Part shown: positions 53,549-63,900 of the stretch, in pieces
Layout: each line of letters begins with the position of its first letter
How positions within the stretch are numbered: the stretch's first letter is position 1
Assembly (NCBI RefSeq): GCF_002723955.1
Contig: NZ_BEWN01000003.1
Location: 310,001-374,000, forward strand
Length of the DNA: 64,000 nucleotides
Direction: 5' to 3'
Origin: Gluconobacter frateurii
Lineage (GTDB): Bacteria; Pseudomonadota; Alphaproteobacteria; Acetobacterales; Acetobacteraceae
The notes under the pieces: model-generated
Databases searched by the model: none
What the model saw: only the letters and a program-made list of their open reading frames with translations
Told to the model about the DNA's origin: nothing
Program-made: the position numbers and the translations under genes

Positions 53549-54765
53549 AACAGCATATCGCGGTTATAGGCGGTGGTGTCATTGGTCTCTCTACGGCTTA
53601 CGCCCTGATCCGGGCAGGCCACGACGTCACATTGATCGAGCAGAACGAAGATGTTGGTTTAGGAGCGAGCTACGCCAACGGGGGCCAGCTCAGCTATCGT
53701 TATGTCAGCCCTCTTGCCGATGCCGGAATACCCCGTCAGGCGCTCGGCTGGATGCTGAAACCCGGCTCACCGGTTTCTCTTCACCTCAGGGCTGACCCGC
53801 GGCAATGGAGATGGATGCTCTCGTTCCTTTCGGCCTGCAATCGTTCTACCAATCGCAGAAACGCGAAATCGCTCCTGCAACTCGGACTGGAGGGGCAGGC
53901 TGAGATGGCGGCGTGGCGTGCCGACGGTCTGGACGGATATTTTTGGCGGCAGGCCGGGAAGCTGGTGCTATATCGCCAGAATAAAGCCTTTCGGAAAGCA
54001 GTATCGGCCATTCAGGATCCCATACTGGAACAAGCTCTGTCTCCGGCGGAATGTGCAAAAATCGAGCCTGCATTTGCCCATCTTGAGCCCGATCTGGCGG
54101 GAGGCATCTTCTCGCCTGAAGATGAGGTTGCGGACAGTTATCTTTTCTGTAAAGCCCTGAAAACATCTCTCCTTAGCCACCAAAAGTTTCGCTTCCTTCC
54201 GGGAAAGGCTGCTCTTGTGCCGGAAACGGCCAAAAGGTGCGCACTGATGGTGGACGGAACCCGTTTTGCAACGGATCTGGTTGTCCTGGCAGCCGGTCTG
54301 AACGCACGTGACATTGCTGCCCCGCTTGGTATCCATCTCCCCCTTTATGGCCTCAAGGGATATAGCCTTACGCTGCGGCCCTCCCCTGAAACACTTCCTT
54401 CCGTCAGCGTCACTGATTACGATAACCGTATCGTTTATGCGCGCCTGGGTGATGCTCTGCGGGTAGCGGCTATGGTCGATATCGGTGCAGAGGACCGCTC
54501 TCTCAACCCTAATCGTCTGGCCTCCCTCCGCAATCTTGTCAGGCAGACACTGCCGGGTGTTATCGCCCATAATATCCCGGACGCTCCTTGGACAGGATTG
54601 CGCCCCGCCACCCCCACGGGAGTTCCCATGGTTGGACACAGCGGTTGCGAGAACCTGTTGCTCAACGTGGGGCATGGCGCGCTCGGATTTACACTTGCGG
54701 CGGGGTCAGCCGCACGGATTGTTAAAATGATCGGCCAAGCTCATGGCGACGGAGCTCAGAAATGA
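53545..54765 (+). CDS. dadA: D-amino acid dehydrogenase, DadA-like
   Basis: The 406-residue flavoprotein has the FAD motif G-G-G-V-I-G-L near residue 9 and DadA-type segments Y-A-N-G-G-Q-L-S-Y, G-L-K-G-Y-S and H-G-A-L-G-F-T-L-A-A-G-S. It oxidises D-amino acids to 2-oxo acids, passing electrons to the membrane quinone pool. It starts at a GTG overlapping the first hydrolase stop and overlaps the second hydrolase by ATGA. Being between two periplasmic D-peptide-type hydrolases strongly suggests use of the D-amino acids they release. Confidence 0.9.
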   Translation: MKQHIAVIGGGVIGLSTAYALIRAGHDVTLIEQNEDVGLGASYANGGQLSYRYVSPLADAGIPRQALGWMLKPGSPVSLHLRADPRQWRWMLSFLSACNRSTNRRNAKSLLQLGLEGQAEMAAWRADGLDGYFWRQAGKLVLYRQNKAFRKAVSAIQDPILEQALSPAECAKIEPAFAHLEPDLAGGIFSPEDEVADSYLFCKALKTSLLSHQKFRFLPGKAALVPETAKRCALMVDGTRFATDLVVLAAGLNARDIAAPLGIHLPLYGLKGYSLTLRPSPETLPSVSVTDYDNRIVYARLGDALRVAAMVDIGAEDRSLNPNRLASLRNLVRQTLPGVIAHNIPDAPWTGLRPATPTGVPMVGHSGCENLLLNVGHGALGFTLAAGSAARIVKMIGQAHGDGAQK

Positions 54766-56048
54766 CGCAGCGTTTTATTTGTAATCTTTCTGCCCTGTTG
54801 CTCATGACAAGCTGCGGAGCGGCCTACGCCGCCCCTTCTCCTTCGAGAGATACACAGCTTGAACAGGTTCTTGCTCACGGCGAAGCGCGTCCACTGGCAG
54901 CCATCGCCGCAATGCGCATCCATAATGGCGCAGTATCCTATCGTTATGTAGGCGGTTTCGCGCGCAAAAACGGAATGGACCTTACATCTGTGCGGTCAGA
55001 CACGTTGTTTCGGATTGCCTCCGTTTCGAAATTTGTTACTACCATTGGCCTGATGCAGTTGGTCGACCAGGGAAAAGTTGACCTGGATGCCGATGCATCT
55101 CGCTATCTTGGCTTCACCATCCGTAATCCTGATTTTCCAAATGTTCCAATCACACCGCGCATGTTGCTGAGCCATACGGCCAGCATCGCCGATGCAGACG
55201 ACTACGTGATCCCGGCCAATCATGCGGTTTCAGAATTTTTTGATCCGTCACGCCGCCCCGGAATGGTGACCTATCACTTCCTTCCCGGACGAAAGCCAGG
55301 GACATGGTTCAGTTATTGTAACCTGTGTTACGGCCTCATCGGCACCATGGTCGAGCGTGTCAGCAGGGAACGTTTCGACCTTTATCAGCAAAAGCATGTT
55401 CTGACGCCACTCGGAATTGATGGGGGTTACGATCCGGCACTTCTTGACCATCCAGAACGGCTCGCAACCCTCTATCATCACACAGTAAATGGCTACGAAG
55501 CGGCGAAAGACGATAGTATTCACTTTCTTCCCGAAGCCTCTGCCCAATACCGGATCGGTACGAATGCCACGATCTTCTCTCCCCAGGGAGGTCTTCGCAT
55601 ATCTCTGGACGGCCTTTATCGCCTGTCTCAGTTCGTATTCGGCGAAGGAAAGGTTGATGGTATAACTGTACTGTCCTCACAATCGCTTCGCACAATGTTG
55701 CAACCAGAATGGCGATACGACGGACATAATGGTGAGGGCACTTATCCTATTGCGAGCTATGGACTGGCCACCATCCAATTGACCGGCGCACACGATCCTT
55801 CGGGTCATCCAACCGCCCCATGGCGCGGGTATCGGGGAGGCTTCGTTGGTCATCTTGGAGATGCGTACGGCCTGCGATCCGGCTTCTGGCTTAATCCGAA
55901 GACGCACGAGGGTTACCTGTTCATCGTAGACGGATTTCCGGAAGATGGCCAAGAAAAACCTGGAAAATTATCTTCATTTACTAATGTGGAAGAAAAGATT
56001 TTCAGTGCTTTGGGAGGCTTGGAGGCTGTTTCACATACAACGGAATGA
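54762..56048 (+). CDS. serine hydrolase, beta-lactamase family
   Basis: The 428-residue protein has a signal peptide with a C-G-A-A-Y-A end near residue 23; Cys18 could make it a lipoprotein, but the lipobox is poor. Motifs are S-V-S-K (Ser87, Lys90) and S-Y-C-N (Tyr-x-Asn), with G-Y-R-G-G-F-V-G-H in place of a clear H-T-G or K-T-G. It differs from the hydrolase at 51941 in the tail and is not a recent duplicate. It is the last gene of the operon and probably completes breakdown of the same substrates. Confidence 0.85.
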   Translation: MTQRFICNLSALLLMTSCGAAYAAPSPSRDTQLEQVLAHGEARPLAAIAAMRIHNGAVSYRYVGGFARKNGMDLTSVRSDTLFRIASVSKFVTTIGLMQLVDQGKVDLDADASRYLGFTIRNPDFPNVPITPRMLLSHTASIADADDYVIPANHAVSEFFDPSRRPGMVTYHFLPGRKPGTWFSYCNLCYGLIGTMVERVSRERFDLYQQKHVLTPLGIDGGYDPALLDHPERLATLYHHTVNGYEAAKDDSIHFLPEASAQYRIGTNATIFSPQGGLRISLDGLYRLSQFVFGEGKVDGITVLSSQSLRTMLQPEWRYDGHNGEGTYPIASYGLATIQLTGAHDPSGHPTAPWRGYRGGFVGHLGDAYGLRSGFWLNPKTHEGYLFIVDGFPEDGQEKPGKLSSFTNVEEKIFSALGGLEAVSHTTE

Positions 56049-56364
56049 ATATCTTGGCCTCTCGGGCCCCAAGATACCCATGCCAGCATTATCATCACAT
56101 CGACGTCTTACATTCGATTCAATGCCCGTATAAATCAAGGCTGGTTCGCATGTCTTATTGCCAAAAAAACGTTACTGTAGAGAACACCATTGCTGCTTTC
56201 GTCACATTTTTCTGCTTTAGCAAAGGCGTGAGTGGTCCATGACACGGGTGTGGCCGCTAGTTTTTGTCTGCATGTCCCTACCCCCCCCGGCCAATCGTAA
56301 ATATATTTGCAGGCCCGGACAGAACACGGATGATCATCCAAATCAGTGGATCCTCTTGAGAGAA

Positions 56365-56560
56365 ACACTTAAGTTTCAGGCGAACGGTCCGCTTTTACGA
56401 AGGCCACGCAGGACTATCCACATCCCTGTAGAATATACGAGCCTATAGAATGCTAACTCTGCGATATCGCTAAAAGGGTTACACACCTTTCCTTTAGATA
56501 CGACACCTAAAAGCTTGGTATTGGTGCGCAAACTTAGCCGGGCCGAAGATGATGGCCATG
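56365..56560 (+). pseudogene. decayed fragment of a TonB-receptor plug region
   Basis: By eye alignment, this stretch follows 30244-30450 of the intact siderophore receptor gene. Shared segments include a GCGAACGGTCCGCTTTTAC-like stretch, TAGAATGC(T)AACTCTG, GATATCGCTAAAAGGGTT and V-L-V-R-K-L-S-R-A-E-D-D-G. There is a one-base deletion after A-A-C-T-C-T-G and stop codons in every frame. No other receptor part is seen in the 584-base gap 56049-56632; the first 310 bases hold nothing I recognise. Confidence 0.6.
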
Positions 56561-56632
56561 GAGCAGATAGTGAAAGGCGGGACCTCCCGATTGGTGACCA
56601 TTTTCTTGTACCTAGAAATTTTGTTTTCAAAA

Positions 56633-57961
56633 CTAATTGTTAAGTGAATTTATCACTCTTTTTATATTTTCAATAACATGCACGGAAGTTATTTTCTGAG
56701 TACATTCGAACTGCCGATCCGTTTTTGAATGTCTCGGGCAAAACAGAAAATCGTCATGGACAAATGGATGACGAATATCGTGCCAGCAACTATTGCAGAT
56801 ATTCGTATTAAAAACTCTATACGGTGTCTCGAATTCATTAATCGGATGCGTAAATCCAGAAATCATAACAACAGGTGTTTGTGCAGCCCAGGCGAGCCAG
56901 GACAAGCCGCTGGATAGCCCCACGAAAAACTCGGCATGTGCGAGCCACCAGGCTCGTTCCGATAAAGGGCGCGCTCCCGTTTGATCTTCTGCCCCGTGGG
57001 GGATTTGATTCCAGTGCAAGCCCTGCCCATAGATCTGATCTTTATCTATACAAATTACACGATAACCTGACCTCTTCAAATATTCAACAACATCGTACCA
57101 TCCATATGGATTGTTCCAGTATTTACATTGAGTGCTTGCTTGAGTAGCTATTACAACATAGGGTTCAGAAATCGGTCGTTCTTCCGAAACAACCAAACGG
57201 GGTGCCTCCTCGATAGGAGAAACACCCAGAATATATCCCGCCGTTCTATGCAAGCCGACAAGTCGGAAATCTACAGGTTGCCAGGTATTATCTTCATCAT
57301 GAAAAAAAAGCCCCATGTAATATGTGGCGTAGAGATTGTCTTTGATATCATCAAACGAAGACTGCTCTACAAACGTTATATTCAAATAGGCAGGTTCCAG
57401 CAATTCTTTCATATGTGGTGACAGCATAACAACCAATTGGCATTTGTGCTGCTCACAAAATCGGACAGCATAGGGAAACCATCCTATACTATCCCCCACG
57501 GTCCCACCGGGTAGAATTACTGCCACCTGTCGATTGCTGGCATCATAAATATGCGAGAAAATTAGCAGACCCTTTTGAAAGACTTCCAATTTAATGCGAA
57601 GATAGTGTTTTTTTCGCCCCTGGAAGATACAACCACTCCCCTTCCCGTCGAAAAATACAGTTGAAGTATCTAAATCCGTAAAACGGACACGCCATTCTCC
57701 AACCGGAACTTGAACACGAACACCGTGGTTAAAATCATAACGAATACCTTCAGGACCTATCTGCGTCGGTGTTTCACTTGGTGATGGATAAGACGGTTTT
57801 TTATCACTCTTAATCGATTTTCCGTGATTTTGGCCTGGAACAAAAAGGTTTTCTTTAAGCGGCGATTGCTCTGATTTTACAGTTTTTACTTCGGCAGACG
57901 TGATTGAATTGCCAGAATTCAAGATTGATTGAAGAATATCTGAAGTGTTAGCGTTGCTCAT
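56633..57961 (-). CDS. autotransporter-type O-heptosyltransferase (BAHT family), second copy
   Basis: The 442-residue protein matches the BAHT family (TibC/Aah), which transfers heptose from ADP-heptose onto serines of autotransporter adhesins. About 65 Ser/Thr/Lys-rich residues precede an N-terminal strand domain (G-P-E-G-I-R-Y-D-F-N). The catalytic Rossmann core follows with I-A-T-Q-A-S-T-Q-C-K-Y-W-N-N-P, Y-R-V-I-C-I-D-K and F-V-G-L-S-S-G-L-S-W-L-A-W-A. Four cysteines at 389, 392, 408 and 420 fit the iron-binding site known for the family. The start overlaps the previous gene by ATGA. No autotransporter gene is visible in the window, so the acceptor could be different. DNA is A+T-rich. Confidence 0.88.
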   Translation of the reverse strand: MSNANTSDILQSILNSGNSITSAEVKTVKSEQSPLKENLFVPGQNHGKSIKSDKKPSYPSPSETPTQIGPEGIRYDFNHGVRVQVPVGEWRVRFTDLDTSTVFFDGKGSGCIFQGRKKHYLRIKLEVFQKGLLIFSHIYDASNRQVAVILPGGTVGDSIGWFPYAVRFCEQHKCQLVVMLSPHMKELLEPAYLNITFVEQSSFDDIKDNLYATYYMGLFFHDEDNTWQPVDFRLVGLHRTAGYILGVSPIEEAPRLVVSEERPISEPYVVIATQASTQCKYWNNPYGWYDVVEYLKRSGYRVICIDKDQIYGQGLHWNQIPHGAEDQTGARPLSERAWWLAHAEFFVGLSSGLSWLAWAAQTPVVMISGFTHPINEFETPYRVFNTNICNSCWHDIRHPFVHDDFLFCPRHSKTDRQFECTQKITSVHVIENIKRVINSLNN

Positions 57962-59148
57962 TCCGATATTCCTACAAAATCAGGGATGTTCTGAATTGTC
58001 TCGATAACCTGTTGCGACGAGATCAATTTCGTACATTCAAATTGTCTCTCTGTGTTTCTTTGACGAGGGCACCAAAAATAATCGGCCGGATCGAGTTGGC
58101 ATCGGATATCATTCGAGCATCCATTGCAGGCATTCCAGTTAATCACACGATATGGCGTCTGAAATTCATTATCAGGTCTTGTAAACCCACTGATGAGAAC
58201 AATAGGCACACCTACAGCCCAAGCCAGCCAACTCAGCCCACTAGACAGCCCTATAAAAAATTCCGCGTGTTGAATCCAGCGTGCCCGCTCTGATAAGGGG
58301 AGCGCCCCTGTAAAGTCCTCGGCTCCATATGGAATATGGTTCCATATAGTTGATTGCCCACTAACCCTATTTTTATCAATGCAAATAACACGATATCCAT
58401 TTTTCTTTAAAAACCGAACGGTCTCCAGCCATCCATAAGGGTTATTCCAATACTTATTTTGAGATGTTGCCTGCGTAGCGATGCAGACATAGGGTTCAGC
58501 CAAAGGTCGGCCGCCATCCATAATACAAATTTCAGGCCTTCGTGAAATTTTTGACAATCCCAAGATTAAAGCCGCATTTCCTTCCAGCCCTGCTTCTCTG
58601 TAATCAACCGGACTGTGGGAATGCGATAAATCATTATAAAAAATAAGAACTTTATATTTTGCATAGTATACACCATCTACTTCAACCTCAGAGGACACCA
58701 TATTTATTTCTGGGTATTTGGGCTGCAGCAATTCTACGACGTCCGGGCGCACAATGCAGGTCAGGTGACACTCATGTTTTCTTGCAAATTCTGCCACATG
58801 TCCGAACCACGCAAGGTGATCTCCTATACCTCCTTGTCGCATGGAAATAAGAACCGGTTTCCTTTTCAAGTTCATTTCATGAACAAAAAATTCTTGATCA
58901 TGTTTTTTTATCTCAATTCGAAACCGCACATAATATCTTTTGGAACTCTGGACATAGCCGGAAGTGATGTCTTCTGAGAACAGAATGGTATGAGTATCCA
59001 AATCCCTTAACGTAACGTGCCAGTTGCCTGATGGCAGATACACGCGGCAACCGTCATTGAAATCAAAACGTATGCCCTCTGGCCCCTGTTGGGTCAGATG
59101 GACTGCAGACTTTTCCGCGGAAGTATCTAAGGGATAATTCACGGTCAA
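57958..59148 (-). CDS. autotransporter-type O-heptosyltransferase (BAHT family), first copy
   Basis: This 396-residue paralogue of the gene at 56633 has the same N-terminal strand domain (G-P-E-G-I-R-F-D-F-N-D-G). The catalytic motifs are I-A-T-Q-A-T-S-Q-N-K-Y-W-N-N-P and F-I-G-L-S-S-G-L-S-W-L-A-W-A, with iron-site cysteines at 341, 344, 360 and 372. It lacks the long Ser-rich leader of its partner. It overlaps the fatty acyl-AMP ligase gene upstream by 4 bases and the second copy downstream by 4 bases. Known BAHTs assemble as multimers, so the two may form a hetero-oligomer. The acceptor is unknown. Confidence 0.88.
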   Translation of the reverse strand: MTVNYPLDTSAEKSAVHLTQQGPEGIRFDFNDGCRVYLPSGNWHVTLRDLDTHTILFSEDITSGYVQSSKRYYVRFRIEIKKHDQEFFVHEMNLKRKPVLISMRQGGIGDHLAWFGHVAEFARKHECHLTCIVRPDVVELLQPKYPEINMVSSEVEVDGVYYAKYKVLIFYNDLSHSHSPVDYREAGLEGNAALILGLSKISRRPEICIMDGGRPLAEPYVCIATQATSQNKYWNNPYGWLETVRFLKKNGYRVICIDKNRVSGQSTIWNHIPYGAEDFTGALPLSERARWIQHAEFFIGLSSGLSWLAWAVGVPIVLISGFTRPDNEFQTPYRVINWNACNGCSNDIRCQLDPADYFWCPRQRNTERQFECTKLISSQQVIETIQNIPDFVGISE

Positions 59149-60953
59149 ACTTTCCCCTCAGCAACTCTCAAAATACGGACCTGATTTGACCCCGGTTGGA
59201 TATATGTTTCGTCACCAACGATACTGATATCCCCCGAAACAAGCCGCTTCCACATTTCTGAAACCCGGATTTTACCACTCGGCGTCTTCAGCATAGCACC
59301 GGGCCTCATGTATATGACACGGAAATACTGAACCGGGAAATACTCGCAGATCTTCTGACCAATATGTTGAGCGAGCACTTTCTGATCCACTTCAGATCCA
59401 CTAAATAACTCGGTAATAATAACCAGATATGTACGATTTTTTTCTTTTTCCGAAACAACAGCCGTTGAAAAAAGACGAATTTCGGAAGAAAAGTTATCTA
59501 AACAGGCGATGATATCTTCAGGGTCAAGCGTGGTATTTTCAATTACTATACGATTATCCTGTCGACCAACAATATATAGTGCACTATTCAGAATAAATCC
59601 TCGATCTCCGGTTCTGAGAAAGCAGCCACTCTCTTCTACAACCTCGCTACCAAAAACTCTGCTATTTTCAACCGGTTTGTTAATATAACCTGACGCAACA
59701 CCCGGACTCTGAACGCGAATTTCCCCAACATGCCCATCTGGTAATAATGCGTCTGTCTCAACGTCTGTAATTCTCACCAGAATATCTTCTGAAAGAACGC
59801 CGCAACTTGCTAATAATCGTTTATCGAGAGCATTTTCAGGAGGCACTGCGATCCCGTGAGCCAGGCCCTTTCTGGAAAACCCTTGGAATGAAACACCCTC
59901 CCCCCTTTTACTTGCCGTTACAAGAAGGGTAGCCTCTGCCAGTCCATAACACGCAAAAAATGAGTGGCCTTCGAAGCCCGTTGAGGCAAACCTCTTCTGG
60001 AAAGCCTGCATTGTATCAGGCCGAATATACTCTGCTCCGTTGAAGGCGACTTCCCAACAGGTCAGATCCAGATCGGAAATTTCATCGTCAGTGATGGAAC
60101 GCGCGCACATCCCATATATAAAATCTGGTCCTCCCGAGAGAGTGGCACGATAGCGGTTGATCGCACGGAGCCATCGTACTGGCTTCTCAGCGACATTCTC
60201 CGGGGATAGAAGAATACATCGCCCTCCTGTGGCCAGCGTCATTAGAGCCCCCCCAATCAACCCCATATCATGAGAGAGCGGCAGCCAGTTCACGCCACAA
60301 TCCCCCCTGCGATAGCCGAATGCCTCAGACTGACGAAACAGGTTATGAGCAATATTCCGATGTGTAAGCTGCACACCTCGCGGTGTTCGGGTTGATCCGG
60401 AGGTGTATTGTATTAATGCGATGTTTTCTGGAGCAGGTCTGAAAGGGATATCGCCGTCCGGAATGCGAAGGGTATCTGTGGGCACCCAGAGAAACTTCTC
60501 AGCGCCTTTTGCATCCGGGCAAACCTTCTGAAATTCTGTCAGGACTTTACCATTACCAATGACCGCAGAAGCAGCGCTATCGTCTCGTATAGCGAGGAAG
60601 CGGTCTCTGGCACCGAACGCCTTAGGATGAACTCCGGAAACAGGAATTAATCCTGCGCACAGACATCCCATCAGTCCCCGCACATAATCCAGACTACTCT
60701 CATAAAGCAGGATAGCCTTCTCACCTGGCGACAATAACTTCCTTAACCAAACAGCAAGAGATGAGGCCTGTAAGGCAAGTTCGGAGGCGGTAACGCTATC
60801 TGTCTCGTTCTCTCCATCTCCGAGAAACGTATACAGCTTCAGATCTGGTGTTCTCAGCGCGTGGAAGAACAAGGCATCGACGATCGTGCTTTTCTGCCAA
60901 TCAAGAATGTCTTCGCCGTCTGAACTGGTGATGAGATGAAAATTTTCTGTCAT
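59145..60953 (-). CDS. fatty acyl-AMP ligase (FAAL), AMP-binding family
   Basis: The 602-residue protein is an adenylating enzyme of the FAAL type, which activates a fatty acid as acyl-AMP and hands it to an acyl carrier protein. The P-loop is Y-T-S-G-S-T-R-T-P-R-G-V near residue 190. N-W-L-P-L-S-H-D-M-G-L-I-G, G-L-A-E-A-T and a C-terminal T-P-S-G-K-I-R with the catalytic Lys are present. It is translationally coupled to the polyketide synthase upstream, whose carrier protein is the likely partner or downstream acceptor, and to the glycosyltransferases downstream. Confidence 0.9.
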   Translation of the reverse strand: MTENFHLITSSDGEDILDWQKSTIVDALFFHALRTPDLKLYTFLGDGENETDSVTASELALQASSLAVWLRKLLSPGEKAILLYESSLDYVRGLMGCLCAGLIPVSGVHPKAFGARDRFLAIRDDSAASAVIGNGKVLTEFQKVCPDAKGAEKFLWVPTDTLRIPDGDIPFRPAPENIALIQYTSGSTRTPRGVQLTHRNIAHNLFRQSEAFGYRRGDCGVNWLPLSHDMGLIGGALMTLATGGRCILLSPENVAEKPVRWLRAINRYRATLSGGPDFIYGMCARSITDDEISDLDLTCWEVAFNGAEYIRPDTMQAFQKRFASTGFEGHSFFACYGLAEATLLVTASKRGEGVSFQGFSRKGLAHGIAVPPENALDKRLLASCGVLSEDILVRITDVETDALLPDGHVGEIRVQSPGVASGYINKPVENSRVFGSEVVEESGCFLRTGDRGFILNSALYIVGRQDNRIVIENTTLDPEDIIACLDNFSSEIRLFSTAVVSEKEKNRTYLVIITELFSGSEVDQKVLAQHIGQKICEYFPVQYFRVIYMRPGAMLKTPSGKIRVSEMWKRLVSGDISIVGDETYIQPGSNQVRILRVAEGKV

Positions 60954-63900
60954 GGCAAATTTGTCGTCTGTCCGATTTTGATCCTGTTCAGAAGGAACTG
61001 GGACATTTTCTGAATGCTCTCATCGCGTGCGAGAACCAGAATTGATACTTCCACTCCAAATTCGACACGAAGCGCTGTCTGCAGCTCAACTCCAGCCAGG
61101 GAATCAATTCCCAACTCGGAAAGACGTGCCCGATCGTCAATAGCAGTTGGCTCCAGATGCAAAGTATGCCCGATGAGAACTTTAACCTGTTCCACGACAT
61201 AAGGGAGACGCTCATCTTCCGGTAGCACCGAAAGCGCAGCAAGCCTCGCGCTTACGCCTTCGCTGTTGCTATCTGCGAGCCGTACGAGTGAAAACCGCGC
61301 TGACTGGTCTGCCCCTGGAAAAATCTGAGCCCATTTTTTCCAGTCAATATCCACACAGGCCACCTCAGGAATGTCCAGCGTCAACATTCTGGGCAATTCC
61401 CCTAGAGCATCCTGAGCTGTCATGCCTTTCAGGCCAGCAGCTTCGAGGGCGCGAGCCGCATTTTCATTCCGACTGAGCATACCCACGTCTGAAATAGCGC
61501 CCCAATCCACGGCCAAAGCAGTATGACCTGCCTGCCAACGATTAGTTGCAATTGCGGCAAGTACGCTGTTCGCCGCTATATAAGCACTTTGCCCGATATT
61601 TCCCAGAAGCGTGGTTACTGAAGAAAACATTACAAAGTAATCAAGCTTCACAGCCCTGGTTAAATTATCCAGGATGATGGCACTTTCTGCTTTTGATCTT
61701 AGAACACGGCTAATACGCTGACTATCCAGATTATAGATCAAGCCGTCATCAAGAATGCCCGCGCAATGGAATACGCCCTTTAGCGGAGGATGTTCACCAG
61801 ATTGCGTCAGATCCTCTAGGATATCCGCCATTCTGCTGGAGTCAGAAACATCCGCCTGAAGAGTTGTGATTTTTATTCCAGCGGCCAGATGTTTCGAAAT
61901 TTTCTGAGAAATTTCTGTTTCTTCCAAGGCACGGCGGCTTAATAGCAGAAGATGCTGCGCTCCCTGGCCTATCAGCCACTCCGCGGTCGCCCAGCCGAAA
62001 CCCCCGAGACCGCCGGTTATCAGATAGGTTCCCTCTGGACAGACATGCGGCTGAACGCGCGCGAGGGGATAGGCTTTGAGATCTTCCGGATGGGAATAAT
62101 CAATCACCACTTTCCCAATGTGCTTTGCTGATGCCAGCAGGCGGAATGCGTCAGATGCTTTCTCTGCAGGAAAGTTGCTGTAAGGGAGAGGCTTGACGGA
62201 CCCAGTCGTGAGAAGGCCTGCCACATCAGAGAGGAGCGAGCGCATGAGCGACGGGCGCTCATGCATCATTCGATCCAGATCCAGAGAGAAAAAAGAAAGA
62301 TTTTCATTGAACGGCGCCAGTGGAAGACCGCGTTTTTCAATAATGTCTTTCTTCCCGATTTCCACAAATCGCCCATAAGGCGCGACAAGAGACAGACTAT
62401 GCGTCTGCCCTTCGCCCGGCAGGGAATTCAAAACAACATCCACGCCTCGCCCATGCGTAACGGCCCAAACACCTTCAACAAATTCCAGAGATCGAGAGTC
62501 CCAGACTCCTTCGCAACCCAGGTTTTTCAGGTATTGCCGCTTTTCAGGGCTTCCGGCCGTGGCAAAAACGCGTGCACCAATTTTCTGTGCCAGTTGGATG
62601 GCGGCCAGTCCAACACCCCCCGTTCCTGCATGAATAAGGACTGTCTCGCCAGCGGCTAGCTGCGCAAGACGACACAAACCATAATATGCGGTGACGAACG
62701 CGACAGGAAGCGTCGCGGCTTCGAGGGGTGAACCAAGCCCTTGTAACGGCAAAGCGAAAATGTTTTTCGCGTCTGCCGTAAAGTGAGACGCAAAGCAACC
62801 AGGCCATGAGACAAGATACCGTTCGCCCGGTGAGAAACCTTCTACACACGATCCGACTGAAACAACTTCAACGGAGGCTTCCATGCCAAGGCTTTCCCCA
62901 TGGAATGTATCCTCCACAACGCTTTGAGGAATCAGGCCAGTTGCCTTGAGAATATCCTTAAAATTAAGCGAGGCCGCCAGTGTTCGAAACACCACCTGCC
63001 CGGCTTGAGGAGGCTCGCAGACAAACCGCTCATGATGTAACTTATCCAGCGATCCCGTAGAGCCACTGACAAGACGTACTCCGACAATTTTGCCGTCTAT
63101 TGTCTCACCCGAATGATACGACGTAGAGACGGGATCAGGCCTGTTTTCAGAAGGCGTCAGCCTGCAAACCGCGCGGATTTCTGGACGCAGAATAATATCG
63201 TCTTCCGCATCCTGTTGCATAACTTCAGCACAAAGCTGGCGCAGGATGAGAGGTTCGATCGCCTGTCTACCAATATCAACGATCCGCAAAGCAAGATCCG
63301 GACGTTCGGAAGAGACACCTCGGGAAAAGCCACGAACAGCGGCCTGTCCGGTAAAAAGCTGTTCCGTGAATTCTTCATCGGCTGAGACAGCCGCCCGTGT
63401 CGCGACAACAAAGCGAGGAACAGTGTCTCCCTCCTCTGACGCCTTGATACCTCGAGCCAAACGAAGAATATCCTCGATGCCATCCTCTCCAGTGCCACCA
63501 AGGTTCGTGTCGCAGAGGTAAAGAATGCTATCAGCGGTAGACGAAAGCGCGTGTTCCAGTTCTCTGTCGTCAAGCTCATGAATCGGCCAGATATCGACCA
63601 TGAGGCACTGCTCGCCAAAGACCTGCTGTAGCATCGTAAGATCGCTGCTATCACGCCCGAAAGCCGTGACTGTCAGAGGCGCCGCGAACAGAGGAAGCAG
63701 GTCAGTCTTGATCCAGGTCGGTCGATAAAGGCGACGGCCAATTAAAGCGGTATCAGAGTTCCCTTTGAATTTCTGAATGGCTTTTGCTTTGAAACCAAGA
63801 ATTTCTGCAACGGATTCACCCTCCTCGGTCACGAGCAGAATATTACCTTCAATTCCCTTTTCAGACTGCTTCGTCAGAATGGCACGTGCCAAAATCTGGT

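Noticed and set aside
63892-63894. TTG as start of the polyketide synthase
   Set aside because: The same frame continues open for 36 more codons with dehydratase-like sequence to the window edge, so the gene is cut and the TTG is internal.
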